Positions 5,592-12,034 of a stretch of DNA of 35,966 bases are shown in pieces. The stretch is taken from IMG/VR virus record IMGVR_UViG_3300031629_000027, positions 1 through 35,966 of that record; one strand, written 5' to 3'. A program made the translations under genes and the position numbers. Numbering within the stretch: position 1 is the stretch's first letter; every line of letters starts with the position of its first letter. Source of the DNA: a virus. Under the pieces are notes generated by a model. It worked only from the letters and a program-made list of their open reading frames with translations. It had not been told where the DNA came from and searched no databases.

Positions 5592-6452
5592 ATGAACGCA
5601 TTAGTAAAAAACTTTGGTAACATCGTAGCACTTCCTGATCATCTAAACTTTGACCCTCAACGTGAGCAGCAGACTCGTAATGGGGTGGTAGTTGACGGCA
5701 AATGGTGGACTGTTAACCCATTAACAGACGAGGTGATAGGAGATGGTAAGCGTAATCATTCGCCTAAGAACTTTGCGTTGATGTGGGATAGCCTACGGGA
5801 AGGCTTGCACCACTCTGGTTTACAGACGGGTGATGCATCCACCACCTTTCGTACCTACAACGGGACTGCTGGACTACGAGCAGAGATTACCCTACCCAAT
5901 CATGACTTCAATCATGCACTAGGGGAGGCATCGTGCTTAAAGATTCGGTATGTGGATAGTCATGATCAATCCTCCAAGCTATCTATTGGGGCTATGGTGA
6001 TGCGGCTTACGTGTCTCAATGGGCAGGTAAGTATGCGAGAAAATACCAGCCTCTCTCAGCTACACACCTTGAGTTATAATCCTGAGCGTATAGGTAAGGT
6101 CGCCTCTCAGTGGCCTACGTATTTGCTGGAGGACTGCGCTGATATGAAGCGTATGCGTACCTTACGGGTCAGTAGGGAGGTAGCTATACACTTTTACTCT
6201 ACCTATGTAGCGTCCAATAAGACTCGCACTGGCCCTGTAGTTAACAAGGCTCTGCTTGAGCGCATCATGGGCATACATGATTCTTATAAAGGTCTTAATG
6301 ATACAGTGTATCGCATGTACAATGTGCTAACACATATGAGTACACATGTTGAATCCAAATCTTGTAGCACTAAGAAACAATTAGTAATGGAAGATAAGAT
6401 CAGCTCTATAATTAAAGGTGATGCGTTCAAGGAATTAGTAGCATACGCCTAG
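5592..6452 (+). CDS. DUF932-like phage protein
   Basis: 286 residues. The segment CLKIRYVDSHDQSSKLSIGAMV followed by RLTCLNGQVSM matches the core of the DUF932 family (phage/plasmid-like proteins), in which an ordinary beta sheet is followed by 'S.D...A...G..v.vC.N'. Family members occur in many phages and plasmids; their role is not known with certainty. The Thr/Arg-rich N-terminal part and helical C-terminal part (VNKALLERIMGIHDSYKGLND) fit the usual length. GGAG stands nine bases ahead of the ATG. The TAG stop at 6450 is the start of element E10. Confidence 0.7.
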   Translation: MNALVKNFGNIVALPDHLNFDPQREQQTRNGVVVDGKWWTVNPLTDEVIGDGKRNHSPKNFALMWDSLREGLHHSGLQTGDASTTFRTYNGTAGLRAEITLPNHDFNHALGEASCLKIRYVDSHDQSSKLSIGAMVMRLTCLNGQVSMRENTSLSQLHTLSYNPERIGKVASQWPTYLLEDCADMKRMRTLRVSREVAIHFYSTYVASNKTRTGPVVNKALLERIMGIHDSYKGLNDTVYRMYNVLTHMSTHVESKSCSTKKQLVMEDKISSIIKGDAFKELVAYA

Positions 6453-6473
6453 TGTACACTGTGGTGTACAGTA
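6450..6473 (+). repeat. 24-bp element E10
   Basis: TAG, TGTACAC, spacer TGTG, GTGTACA, GTA. Its TAG is the stop codon of the DUF932-like gene. A second hairpin (6480-6499) lies between it and the next ATG, 51 bases away. Confidence 0.85.
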
Positions 6474-6479
6474 GAAATA

Positions 6480-6499
6480 GACCCCATTAACGTGGGGTC
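6480..6499 (+). other. Hairpin between element E10 and next gene
   Basis: GACCCC (6480-6485) pairs with GGGGTC (6494-6499) over an 8-base loop. No T-tract follows. It would lie in the leader just upstream of the ribosome site AGGAG at 6512. Confidence 0.4.
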
Positions 6500-6524
6500 A
6501 CAGTGGTTTACAGGAGTAAGAGTA

Positions 6525-6782
6525 ATGAACGTCACAGTAAGTAATACTAACGGGGTAAAGGACAACAAGAGTTATGTACGTGTGTATGTTAACTCCGTTA
6601 AGGTAGCAGAGGTATCACCTAGCAGACGCAACCCGTTAGGTTACATGCGTCAGTACAAGAACTCTAAGTATTGGGGTGAGGTACGTGTGCAGTTAGAGTG
6701 CTGTGCCTTGGCAGGTATGTTTACTCTCAAGGAAGTGGACAACATAATGAGTGAGGTTAAGGGGGTTAGCAATGGAAGTTGA
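6525..6782 (+). CDS. Hypothetical small early protein
   Basis: 85 residues, no family recognised. The ATG at 6525 is chosen because AGGAG lies eight bases ahead; an upstream GTG at 6492 falls inside the hairpin at 6480-6499. The sequence begins with a predicted beta hairpin (SYVRVYVNSVKVAEV) and ends with a helix (TLKEVDNIMSEVKGV). The stop overlaps the next gene by 11 bases, so the two are translated together. Confidence 0.6.
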   Translation: MNVTVSNTNGVKDNKSYVRVYVNSVKVAEVSPSRRNPLGYMRQYKNSKYWGEVRVQLECCALAGMFTLKEVDNIMSEVKGVSNGS

Positions 6783-6984
6783 ATCAAGTAACAGTTGGGT
6801 GGGTAATACAGTTAACTTTGTATTAGAGGGAAGTATCTATCTTAGGTTACACTCTACGGGTAATGAATATGTCCCTCATGGTACTACCATATGGTACAAG
6901 GCTTCTCATAAGGGTGGGTTTCACCATGTAATAGATGATACTAAACTTAATGCAGCATGGGATAAGCATGAAAACATTCAATGA
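6772..6984 (+). CDS. Hypothetical small early protein
   Basis: 70 residues, no family recognised. Starts at ATG 6772 within the end of the previous gene, with GGGGG eight bases ahead; a longer frame from GTG 6751 lacks a ribosome site. Beta-rich, aromatic (NFVLEGSIYLRLHSTGNEY, WYKASHKGGFHHVI). Its last 17 bases overlap the start of the integrase gene, so the integrase is probably translationally coupled to it. Confidence 0.6.
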   Translation: MEVESSNSWVGNTVNFVLEGSIYLRLHSTGNEYVPHGTTIWYKASHKGGFHHVIDDTKLNAAWDKHENIQ

Positions 6985-7858
6985 TCTATCTGCTGAGTAT
7001 GTGGAATCCTATGACTTCAATGCCTGTAAGTCTGGCACTCAACGTGACTACCTATACTGGGCAGTGCGTCTGGGTAGTGTGCCTATCAATGGTGTACTGT
7101 TTGGATTCCATGATGTGGAAAAGATCAACACGCCTATGGCACAGAAAGCCTACGAGTACCTACTAAACAGTGGGGTATCAATGGCTAACCATGTGGTAGG
7201 CTTAGGGTCTATAGTCTTTGGTCATAGTATACGGCTAGGCACTGTGAACCATAACCCCTTCACTCACATCAAGCGTAGGTCTTCGGCTCACCGCAAGGTG
7301 GTGTGGTCTGAGCAGGACATAGGGGACTACCTCACTACTGCGTACAGTCAGTTCAAGTGGCGTAACGTAGGACTGATAACTCAGATGTCATACGAGTGGT
7401 GCCAACGTCAAGGTGATATGCGACTACTGAAATGGGAGCAATATGATCTGGAGTCTGGTATACTTACACTTGAGCAGAGCAAGCGAGGTGCAGAGGTTAC
7501 CTTACCAACGTCAGTAGGACTACAGGCTATGCTAAAGAAACAGCATGAAGACTTTGGGTTCCAGAAGTGGATAGCCCCTAGACCAAGGCCAGTGGGTAGT
7601 TTGTATCAGCCCTACTCTATGCGAGGTCTATCAGTACAGGCTAAGGTAGTAAGGGATGCGTCAGGTATCTCAGATCTATTACAGATCAGGGACATGCGTA
7701 GGACAGGCACAGTGGAAATGGTAGAGGCAGGGGTAGACTTACCTCAGATCATGTCAGTGACAGGTCATGCCAATCCTGCCAGTGTTAAGCCTTACATGAA
7801 GAACACATTAAAATCATCCAGCATGGCTATGCAAGCCAGATGGGACAGCAAAGAATAG
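6968..7858 (+). CDS. int: Tyrosine recombinase / integrase
   Basis: 296 residues from the ATG at 6968; an in-frame ATG at 6935 would add 11 residues but has no ribosome site. The catalytic domain shows R147 (WCQRQGD), K172 (EQSKRGAEV), R244 in RDMRRTG, H267 in VTGHANP and the nucleophile Y276 (KPYM). The first residue of the usual HxxR box is Arg here (R241), a substitution seen in some tyrosine recombinases. The N-terminal 110 residues form the core-binding domain. It would integrate the phage DNA at a short host site or resolve genome ends, but no attachment site can be named from sequence alone. Position inside the early operon, rather than next to a repressor, is odd for a temperate phage; it recalls marine podoviruses that carry an integrase yet grow lytically. 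Confidence 0.85.
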   Translation: MKTFNDLSAEYVESYDFNACKSGTQRDYLYWAVRLGSVPINGVLFGFHDVEKINTPMAQKAYEYLLNSGVSMANHVVGLGSIVFGHSIRLGTVNHNPFTHIKRRSSAHRKVVWSEQDIGDYLTTAYSQFKWRNVGLITQMSYEWCQRQGDMRLLKWEQYDLESGILTLEQSKRGAEVTLPTSVGLQAMLKKQHEDFGFQKWIAPRPRPVGSLYQPYSMRGLSVQAKVVRDASGISDLLQIRDMRRTGTVEMVEAGVDLPQIMSVTGHANPASVKPYMKNTLKSSSMAMQARWDSKE

Positions 7859-7918
7859 CCTAAGAGTTAATACAGAGGGGGGTAGGACGGATGTTTAGTC
7901 TTTGCCCATAGCAACAGT

Positions 7919-7947
7919 AGGGGTAGGTAACGTAGTGTTATACCCCC
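7919..7947. other. Strong hairpin downstream of integrase
   Basis: GGGGTA (7920-7925) pairs with TACCCC (7941-7946), and TAAC (7928-7931) pairs with GTTA (7937-7940) inside it. It lies in the only gene gap around the integrase (7859-7972). It could be a processing hairpin, a weak terminator, or part of an attachment site. Confidence 0.45.
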
Positions 7948-7972
7948 ATCTATATTTAATGGAGTAATGAGT

Positions 7973-8197
7973 ATGAAGTTTTATACAGTGTATGAGTGTG
8001 AAGGGTATACTTTTAAGTGGTATGGTGACTGCATCATTGATGTGTTCAAGCCTGTTAAGGATGCTCGTAAGAAACCAGCATCAGCCTATAAACAGATTGA
8101 GTTCTATGAGGAAGCGGATAATCAGATAGTAAAAGTTGTATGCCTTGAATGGCTAGTAGAGGAAGGTGTAATAACAGGAACGGGGATGTACCTATGA
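7973..8197 (+). CDS. Hypothetical small protein
   Basis: 74 residues, no family recognised. GGAG at 7961 is eight bases from the ATG at 7973 but only two from the ATG at 7967, so 7973 is preferred. Aromatic and charged (MKFYTVYECEGYTFKWYGD), with a helix at the end (VVCLEWLVEEGVITG). The stop overlaps the next start by ATGA. Confidence 0.6.
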   Translation: MKFYTVYECEGYTFKWYGDCIIDVFKPVKDARKKPASAYKQIEFYEEADNQIVKVVCLEWLVEEGVITGTGMYL

Positions 8198-8397
8198 AAG
8201 CAGAACTAGACGAGTCAGCACAGGTGTGGACACCGATGATTATAAAGATCACTTTGGAAACAGAGAATGAGTACATGGCATTGCGTAACATCTACTCTGT
8301 ACAGGAGGTCACCTCACTGGATGCTGAGCATAGGGTACGTGATCGTAATGTACTCACAGGCTTAGTCAATGCCTTAGTTAAGGCAGTGGGTAAATAA
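8194..8397 (+). CDS. Hypothetical small protein
   Basis: 67 residues, no family recognised. The ATG at 8194 overlaps the previous stop (ATGA) and has GGGGA ahead. It has a beta strand with a charged helix (IIKITLETENEYMALRNIY) and a C-terminal helix (VLTGLVNALVKAVGK). Last gene before the promoter of the replication module. Confidence 0.6.
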   Translation: MKAELDESAQVWTPMIIKITLETENEYMALRNIYSVQEVTSLDAEHRVRDRNVLTGLVNALVKAVGK

Positions 8398-8405
8398 TTT
8401 AGTGG

Positions 8406-8435
8406 TTGACGGGTGTTTCATTTACATGCTACACT
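8406..8435 (+). promoter_or_regulatory. Extended -10 promoter for the replication module
   Basis: TTGACG, an 18-base spacer and TACACT preceded by TG one base earlier (extended -10). It lies 31 bases upstream of element E11 and would drive the primase operon. Confidence 0.55.
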
Positions 8436-8465
8436 CCGTTACCCCCACCGCCAGTGTAACATAGC

Positions 8466-8489
8466 TAGTGTACACCACAGTGTACAGTA
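8466..8489 (+). repeat. 24-bp element E11
   Basis: Full match with spacer CACA, the last well-conserved copy. It ends 10 bases before the primase ATG, and its final bases lead directly into the ribosome site AAGAGGTG. Confidence 0.85.
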
Positions 8490-8499
8490 AGAGGTGAGT

Positions 8500-9267
8500 A
8501 TGAACATACGACAGCACGTAATAGACTTGGAGTTACCCGTAGGTCACTCAGTCAGAACCAACTGCCCTGTATGCCATAGGAAGAATACCTTTGGTGCATC
8601 CAATGATATGGGTATCCTCAAGTGGCAATGCTTTAGCGCATCATGTAGTACGAGAGGTATAGGTGAGACTAACCTATCTGCTATGGACATAAGAGCGTTG
8701 ATGAATCAGGCAGGTATCAGTGGGGAGTTATCACCCATTGAGTTGCCTATCAGTGTGACTAGAACCTTACCTGACGAGGCAGTATCATGGCTCCACTACT
8801 GGGGCATACATGGTGTAGGTACACACTACTGGGACATTAAAGATAGCAGGGTAATATTCCCTGTGGTTAAGAATCATATACTGTATGATGCAACGGGTCG
8901 TACATTGAACAAGGTAGTCACACCTAAATGGAAACGATACGGAGGCTCTGGCTTACCATTCGTAGTAGGTGAGGGCAACGTAGCAGTAGTGGTAGAAGAT
9001 GCTATCAGTGCCAGTGTGTGTGCCTCTGAGGGGTATGTTGGTGTAGCCCTACTAGGTACTAACCTAATGGAGAGCCATGCACTATCCTTGCTCAAGTATG
9101 ACAAGGTGATTGTAGCACTAGACCCTGATGCCTCTATGAAATCCTTGGCCCATGTTAAGGAACTACGTAGGCACATACGGAAAGCAATTGCATTGAAGTT
9201 AGATGATGATATAAAGTACCGCCTTGATGTTGATCTTAATAAACTTAGGAGTATGGCTAATGAGTGA
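8500..9267 (+). CDS. DNA primase (zinc ribbon plus TOPRIM)
   Basis: 255 residues. An N-terminal zinc site (C22, C25, C44, C49, starting NCPVCHRKNTFG) is followed by a TOPRIM domain with E166 (VVVEDAISA) and D208/D210 (VALDPDAS), the metal-binding residues of primases. It matches the primase half of T7 gp4; the helicase half is a separate gene at 12035, as in SIO1-like phages. It would lay down short RNA primers at the replication fork. The ATG at 8500 is used; a GTG two codons upstream lies within the ribosome site. Gene end overlaps the next start. Assignment is firm; whether it acts alone or bound to the helicase is inferred. Confidence 0.88.
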   Translation: MNIRQHVIDLELPVGHSVRTNCPVCHRKNTFGASNDMGILKWQCFSASCSTRGIGETNLSAMDIRALMNQAGISGELSPIELPISVTRTLPDEAVSWLHYWGIHGVGTHYWDIKDSRVIFPVVKNHILYDATGRTLNKVVTPKWKRYGGSGLPFVVGEGNVAVVVEDAISASVCASEGYVGVALLGTNLMESHALSLLKYDKVIVALDPDASMKSLAHVKELRRHIRKAIALKLDDDIKYRLDVDLNKLRSMANE

Positions 9268-9892
9268 CTACACTATAACTCCTGTAACTAGGGATGATTG
9301 CAAGCCATTCATACTAGACATTCACTATGCTAAGAGGTGGCCCAGTGTCTCTTATAGGTATGGCTTATTCAAGGGGGAGGAACTGGTAGGTGTAGTTACC
9401 TATGGTACTCCAGCATCCTCTGGACTTAGGGCTGGCATAGCAGGTGATGCACATAAGGGTGAGGTGCTTGAACTTAACAGGCTATGCTTGAAGTACAACG
9501 TAAAGAATGAGGCATCCATGTTGGTGGCTAAGAGTCTGACCATGCTACCTAAAGGTAGGATCGTAGTATCTTTTGCTGATGGTTCACAGGGTCATGTAGG
9601 GTACGTTTACCAAGCATGTAACTTTACCTATCATGGCCTTAGTGCCAAGCGCACTGATTGGAAGGTCAGAGGTAAGGAACATCTGCATGGCATGACTATA
9701 GCTGACGAGTTCAGAGGTGTAGCTAATCGTAGCCAAGCATTGAGGGATAAGTATGGTGATGATTTCTACTCAGCACCTAGACCAAGGAAGCATAGGTACA
9801 TTTTTCTGGTAGGCAGCAAGACTTATAAGCGTGTGGTTACTAAGCACATTAAGTATAAACAGGAACCCTACCCCAAGGAGGTAGCAGTATGA
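9260..9892 (+). CDS. Mom-like DNA modification protein
   Basis: 210 residues. Several motifs match the Mom family of phage Mu and its many phage relatives: IHYAKRWPSV (H22, Y23), GLFKGEELVGVVTYG, EVLELNRLCL and SFADGSQGHVGYVYQACNF (residues 104-122), then GLSAKRTDW. Mom is an acyltransferase-fold (GNAT-like) protein that changes adenine bases to a carbamoylmethyl form and so protects phage DNA from many restriction enzymes. Here it is co-transcribed with the primase and overlaps its stop, with AGGAG eight bases from the ATG, so modification would be made as DNA is copied. The basic C-terminus (RYIFLVGSKTYKRVVTK) may contact DNA. The family assignment is fairly sure; the chemical product in this phage is unknown. 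Confidence 0.8.
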   Translation: MSDYTITPVTRDDCKPFILDIHYAKRWPSVSYRYGLFKGEELVGVVTYGTPASSGLRAGIAGDAHKGEVLELNRLCLKYNVKNEASMLVAKSLTMLPKGRIVVSFADGSQGHVGYVYQACNFTYHGLSAKRTDWKVRGKEHLHGMTIADEFRGVANRSQALRDKYGDDFYSAPRPRKHRYIFLVGSKTYKRVVTKHIKYKQEPYPKEVAV

Positions 9893-9996
9893 ATAAAATA
9901 ATGGAGTTCTTATATGGTGCAGGTTATATATGTTGCATTGCCGTAGCATTCTATGTAACACTTGTGATTGTGGATAGCATAATAGGAGGTAGGTAA
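9889..9996 (+). CDS. 35-residue single-span membrane peptide
   Basis: Thirty-five residues, mostly one hydrophobic segment (YICCIAVAFYVTLVIVDSII) after a short start MNKIMEFLYG. It is coupled on both sides: ATG overlaps the previous stop (ATGA), and its TAA overlaps the next ATG (TAATG). A strong AAGGAGG lies ahead of the ATG. It is two genes upstream of the SleB-like wall hydrolase, so a pinholin or lysis-helper role is possible; regulation of host membrane functions is equally possible. No family recognised. Confidence 0.65.
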   Translation: MNKIMEFLYGAGYICCIAVAFYVTLVIVDSIIGGR

Positions 9997-10232
9997 TGAG
10001 TACTAAAACATTGGAGGCACTGGGCAAGGTGTTCACATCTGAGGTGATAGATGCATTTCTTAGGGAGGGCTTAGTAGATTACTATGAGGTGGTTTCTTCC
10101 TTCTGTAAGGATAAGACTGCAACCGATGCGGAACTGGATAGGAACGAGAAGATGCAGAATGCCTTGACCATAGTGATTGAGGACTTCATGACACCTGATG
10201 AATTTAAACAATGGCTTAAGGATAGAACGTAA
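9996..10232 (+). CDS. Hypothetical acidic protein
   Basis: 78 residues, helical, no family recognised (EVIDAFLREGLVDYYEVV, then ALTIVIEDFMTPDEFKQWLKD). GGAGG lies six bases ahead of the ATG, which overlaps the previous TAA; its own TAA overlaps the next ATG in the same TAATG way. It stands between the membrane peptide and the wall hydrolase, always translated with both. Confidence 0.65.
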   Translation: MSTKTLEALGKVFTSEVIDAFLREGLVDYYEVVSSFCKDKTATDAELDRNEKMQNALTIVIEDFMTPDEFKQWLKDRT

Positions 10233-10645
10233 TGCTTAGTGCTGTGATGTGCCTTGCCTTGAACCTTTACTTTGAGGCGAGGGATCAGCCAGTGGTAGGG
10301 CAGTTAGCCGTGGGCTACAGCACCATGAACAGAGTTAAGGACGAGCGTTATCCTGACACTGTTTGTGGTGTAGTAAAGCAAGCCCAGTATTCATCTTGGG
10401 ATAGTAAGAATCCCATACGGCATCGTTGCCAGTACTCATGGTTTTGTGATGGAATGTCTGACGAGCCTAAAAATAGTAAGGCTATGCTGGAAGCTACAAT
10501 CTTAGCGGCTAACATATACTATGGCAGGGTGACCGACATATCAGATGGGGCTACACACTACCATGCAACGTGGATTGAGGCTCCATACTGGACAGAACAA
10601 ATGACTACTGTGTTCACGATAGATGAACATATATTTTATAGATAG
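10232..10645 (+). CDS. SleB-like cell wall hydrolase (endolysin candidate)
   Basis: 137 residues. The start CLALNLYFEARDQPVVGQLAV, then YSTMNRV, YPDTVCGVV, QYSWFCDG and GATHYHA..PYW match the SleB / Hydrolase_2 family, whose members cut peptidoglycan glycan strands. The glutamate in YFEAR is the expected catalytic acid. It has no signal peptide or membrane segment, so it would need a holin, or the small membrane peptide at 9889, to reach the wall. It is encoded within the replication operon, far from the second wall enzyme at 32710, so the phage has two unrelated peptidoglycan hydrolases. Lysis is the likely job, with a role in entry as alternative. Confidence 0.82.
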   Translation: MLSAVMCLALNLYFEARDQPVVGQLAVGYSTMNRVKDERYPDTVCGVVKQAQYSSWDSKNPIRHRCQYSWFCDGMSDEPKNSKAMLEATILAANIYYGRVTDISDGATHYHATWIEAPYWTEQMTTVFTIDEHIFYR

Positions 10646-10653
10646 GAGGCAGC

Positions 10654-10944
10654 ATGTCTACAAAGAATGATGTTACGAAAGTACCACCTATTGGGGAAGA
10701 CACTAGGCCAAAGGATTGGGTGAAGCTAGGTCTTAGTCCTAGTACTGTGGTGGTGGATATGGATTCTACTAAGGTACTACGTAGTAAAATGGTTCAAGCT
10801 TTGTGCGATTACAAGGCAGCTTATGATAACTCTGAAGCATTAACTCCAGAGGAAGACCCTGAGTTACAAAGACTATACTATGCATATTCAGATTTGTATA
10901 ACGAGTACATGGATAGGCTCGATAGATCGGAGGAATATGTATGA
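10654..10944 (+). CDS. Hypothetical acidic helical protein
   Basis: 96 residues, no family recognised. The N-terminal half is Pro/Asp-rich (KVPPIGEDTRPKDWVKLG), the C-terminal half is a pair of charged helices (YKAAYDNSEALTPEEDPE, LYYAYSDLYNEYMDRLD), probably a helical hairpin. GGAGG lies ahead of the ATG. The stop overlaps the next start by ATGA. Confidence 0.6.
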   Translation: MSTKNDVTKVPPIGEDTRPKDWVKLGLSPSTVVVDMDSTKVLRSKMVQALCDYKAAYDNSEALTPEEDPELQRLYYAYSDLYNEYMDRLDRSEEYV

Positions 10945-11219
10945 GCATTGTATTCAAACCTAAGATCCCTAAAGACTTCTCTGACTTACTCCCTGTTAAG
11001 GTAGTAAAGGTAGCAGAGCCTAAGTACAAGCCCCGATGGTGGACAGCAGAGGAGAAGGATCAGCTTGTGGAACTACGTGCAATGGGAGTATCCTTCCATG
11101 ACTGTGCCTCTATACTTAGGAGAGGTCAGGGTAGCATTGCCCACATACTAAAGGCATATGAATTACATGGTGCCATATGGAACCTTCGTCAAGCTAGCAT
11201 AGATAGGATAATGAAATGA
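10941..11219 (+). CDS. HTH protein (Myb/GcrA-like), paralog 1
   Basis: 92 residues. After a distinctive start MSIVFKPKI, the segment WWTAEEKDQLVELRAMGVSF and then HDCASILRRGQGSIAHILKAY has the shape of a three-helix Myb/SANT or GcrA-like DNA-binding domain. It is the first of two tandem paralogs; the second (11216) begins with the same nine residues, encoded by nearly identical DNA, then diverges. The ATG overlaps the previous stop and GGAGG stands seven bases ahead. A role as transcription regulator of the phage is likely; which sites it binds is unknown, but the repeated elements of the early region are an obvious candidate. Confidence 0.7.
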   Translation: MSIVFKPKIPKDFSDLLPVKVVKVAEPKYKPRWWTAEEKDQLVELRAMGVSFHDCASILRRGQGSIAHILKAYELHGAIWNLRQASIDRIMK

Positions 11220-11551
11220 GTATTGTATTCAAACCAAAGATAGGTGATCACCTTCGTAAGTCACCCGACCAAAGGGTTGATACCTTTAGCAAGGAAGAGA
11301 TAGCTGAGGTTATACAGCTACGGGCTAGGGGTACTTCTTATACAGAGTGTGGCAGAATACTATCTAGGGCTAAGGGAAGCATAGGTAGTATGATTCATTA
11401 CTATGATCTGCAAGACGAGATTGCTACAGCTAAAGCTTTACTAAATGTCCATACATCACCATGTATAGGTGTGTGTAAGTTGGATAAGTATGGTGTATGC
11501 AAGGGATGTAATCGTACCATGTCAGAAATATCTAATTGGGTGGTATCATGA
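11216..11551 (+). CDS. HTH plus DUF1289-like fusion, paralog 2
   Basis: 111 residues. The N-terminal two thirds repeat the layout of paralog 1 (FSKEEIAEVIQLRARGTSY, then TECGRILSRAKGSIGSMI). The C-terminal part SPCIGVCKLDKYGVCKGCNR with C83, C87, C95 and C98 and the ending TMSEISNW match the DUF1289 pattern of small bacterial proteins. The cysteines could hold a metal or Fe-S cluster and act as a sensor. A DNA-binding domain joined to a DUF1289 module is unusual and not one I know. The gene overlaps both neighbours by ATGA, so it belongs to the replication operon. Confidence 0.72.
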   Translation: MSIVFKPKIGDHLRKSPDQRVDTFSKEEIAEVIQLRARGTSYTECGRILSRAKGSIGSMIHYYDLQDEIATAKALLNVHTSPCIGVCKLDKYGVCKGCNRTMSEISNWVVS

Positions 11552-11940
11552 CAGATCATTGGGGGTGTCCTCACGAAAAAGTACCTGACCCCAAGGTCAC
11601 TAGCGTTACTGGAGTAGTGGATTTAGAATTGTATGACTGTGAGGTGGAAGAGATAGCTAAGGCTATACTACATAACGACATGGTTCGCACATGGCACAAG
11701 ATGCAGTCGGGTGATGGGCCATCCAACGATGCACATAGGTTGCGTGTGTATGTTAAACTAAGGCGTTATGCAGATAGGTGTGATCTTATCTTTGATGATT
11801 GGTACTGCCATATCAATGACAAATATATCTATGCTATGGCAACAGGAAGCTGGCGTGTGGATGGTCGCAAGAAATGGTACAAGTCTAAGAGTCCTGAACA
11901 CTTCATAGAAAACTATGTACTTAAATCCCCATTTGATTAG
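11548..11940 (+). CDS. Hypothetical protein
   Basis: 130 residues, no family recognised. The start ATG 11548 overlaps the previous stop and has GGGTGG ahead. It carries scattered Cys/His at the N-terminus (HWGCPHEK) and several Trp/Tyr-rich patches (RCDLIFDDWYCHINDKYIY, SWRVDGRKKWYKS), suggesting a small alpha/beta fold. It ends the first replication sub-operon; the gap after it holds the diverged element pair (11951-12015). Confidence 0.6.
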   Translation: MTDHWGCPHEKVPDPKVTSVTGVVDLELYDCEVEEIAKAILHNDMVRTWHKMQSGDGPSNDAHRLRVYVKLRRYADRCDLIFDDWYCHINDKYIYAMATGSWRVDGRKKWYKSKSPEHFIENYVLKSPFD

Positions 11941-11950
11941 TAGCTTTGGG

Positions 11951-12015
11951 TAATATACTATGGTGTATAATACGCATTAAAATATATACTATAGTGTATA
12001 CTGTAGTATACATTG
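11951..12015 (+). repeat. Pair of diverged 24-bp elements before the helicase (E12)
   Basis: The copy at 11992-12015 has arms TGTATAC and GTATACA around TGTA: both arms carry the same mirrored change from the standard copies. A weaker copy starts at 11951 (TAATATAC, TATG, GTGTATA). The pair ends 19 bases before the helicase ATG. A TATAAT at 11966-11971 could also be a -10 box, though no -35 is obvious. Confidence 0.55.
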
Positions 12016-12034
12016 TTAATTATAAGGAACAAAT

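Noticed and set aside
7859-7972. tRNA gene or tRNA fragment after the integrase
   Set aside because: No cloverleaf can be folded; only a single nested hairpin is present.
1070-12015. The 24-bp elements as promoters of a T7-like phage RNA polymerase
   Set aside because: No such polymerase is in the window, the elements are symmetric unlike T7 promoters, and host-type promoters occur beside them. A polymerase gene outside the window could reopen this.
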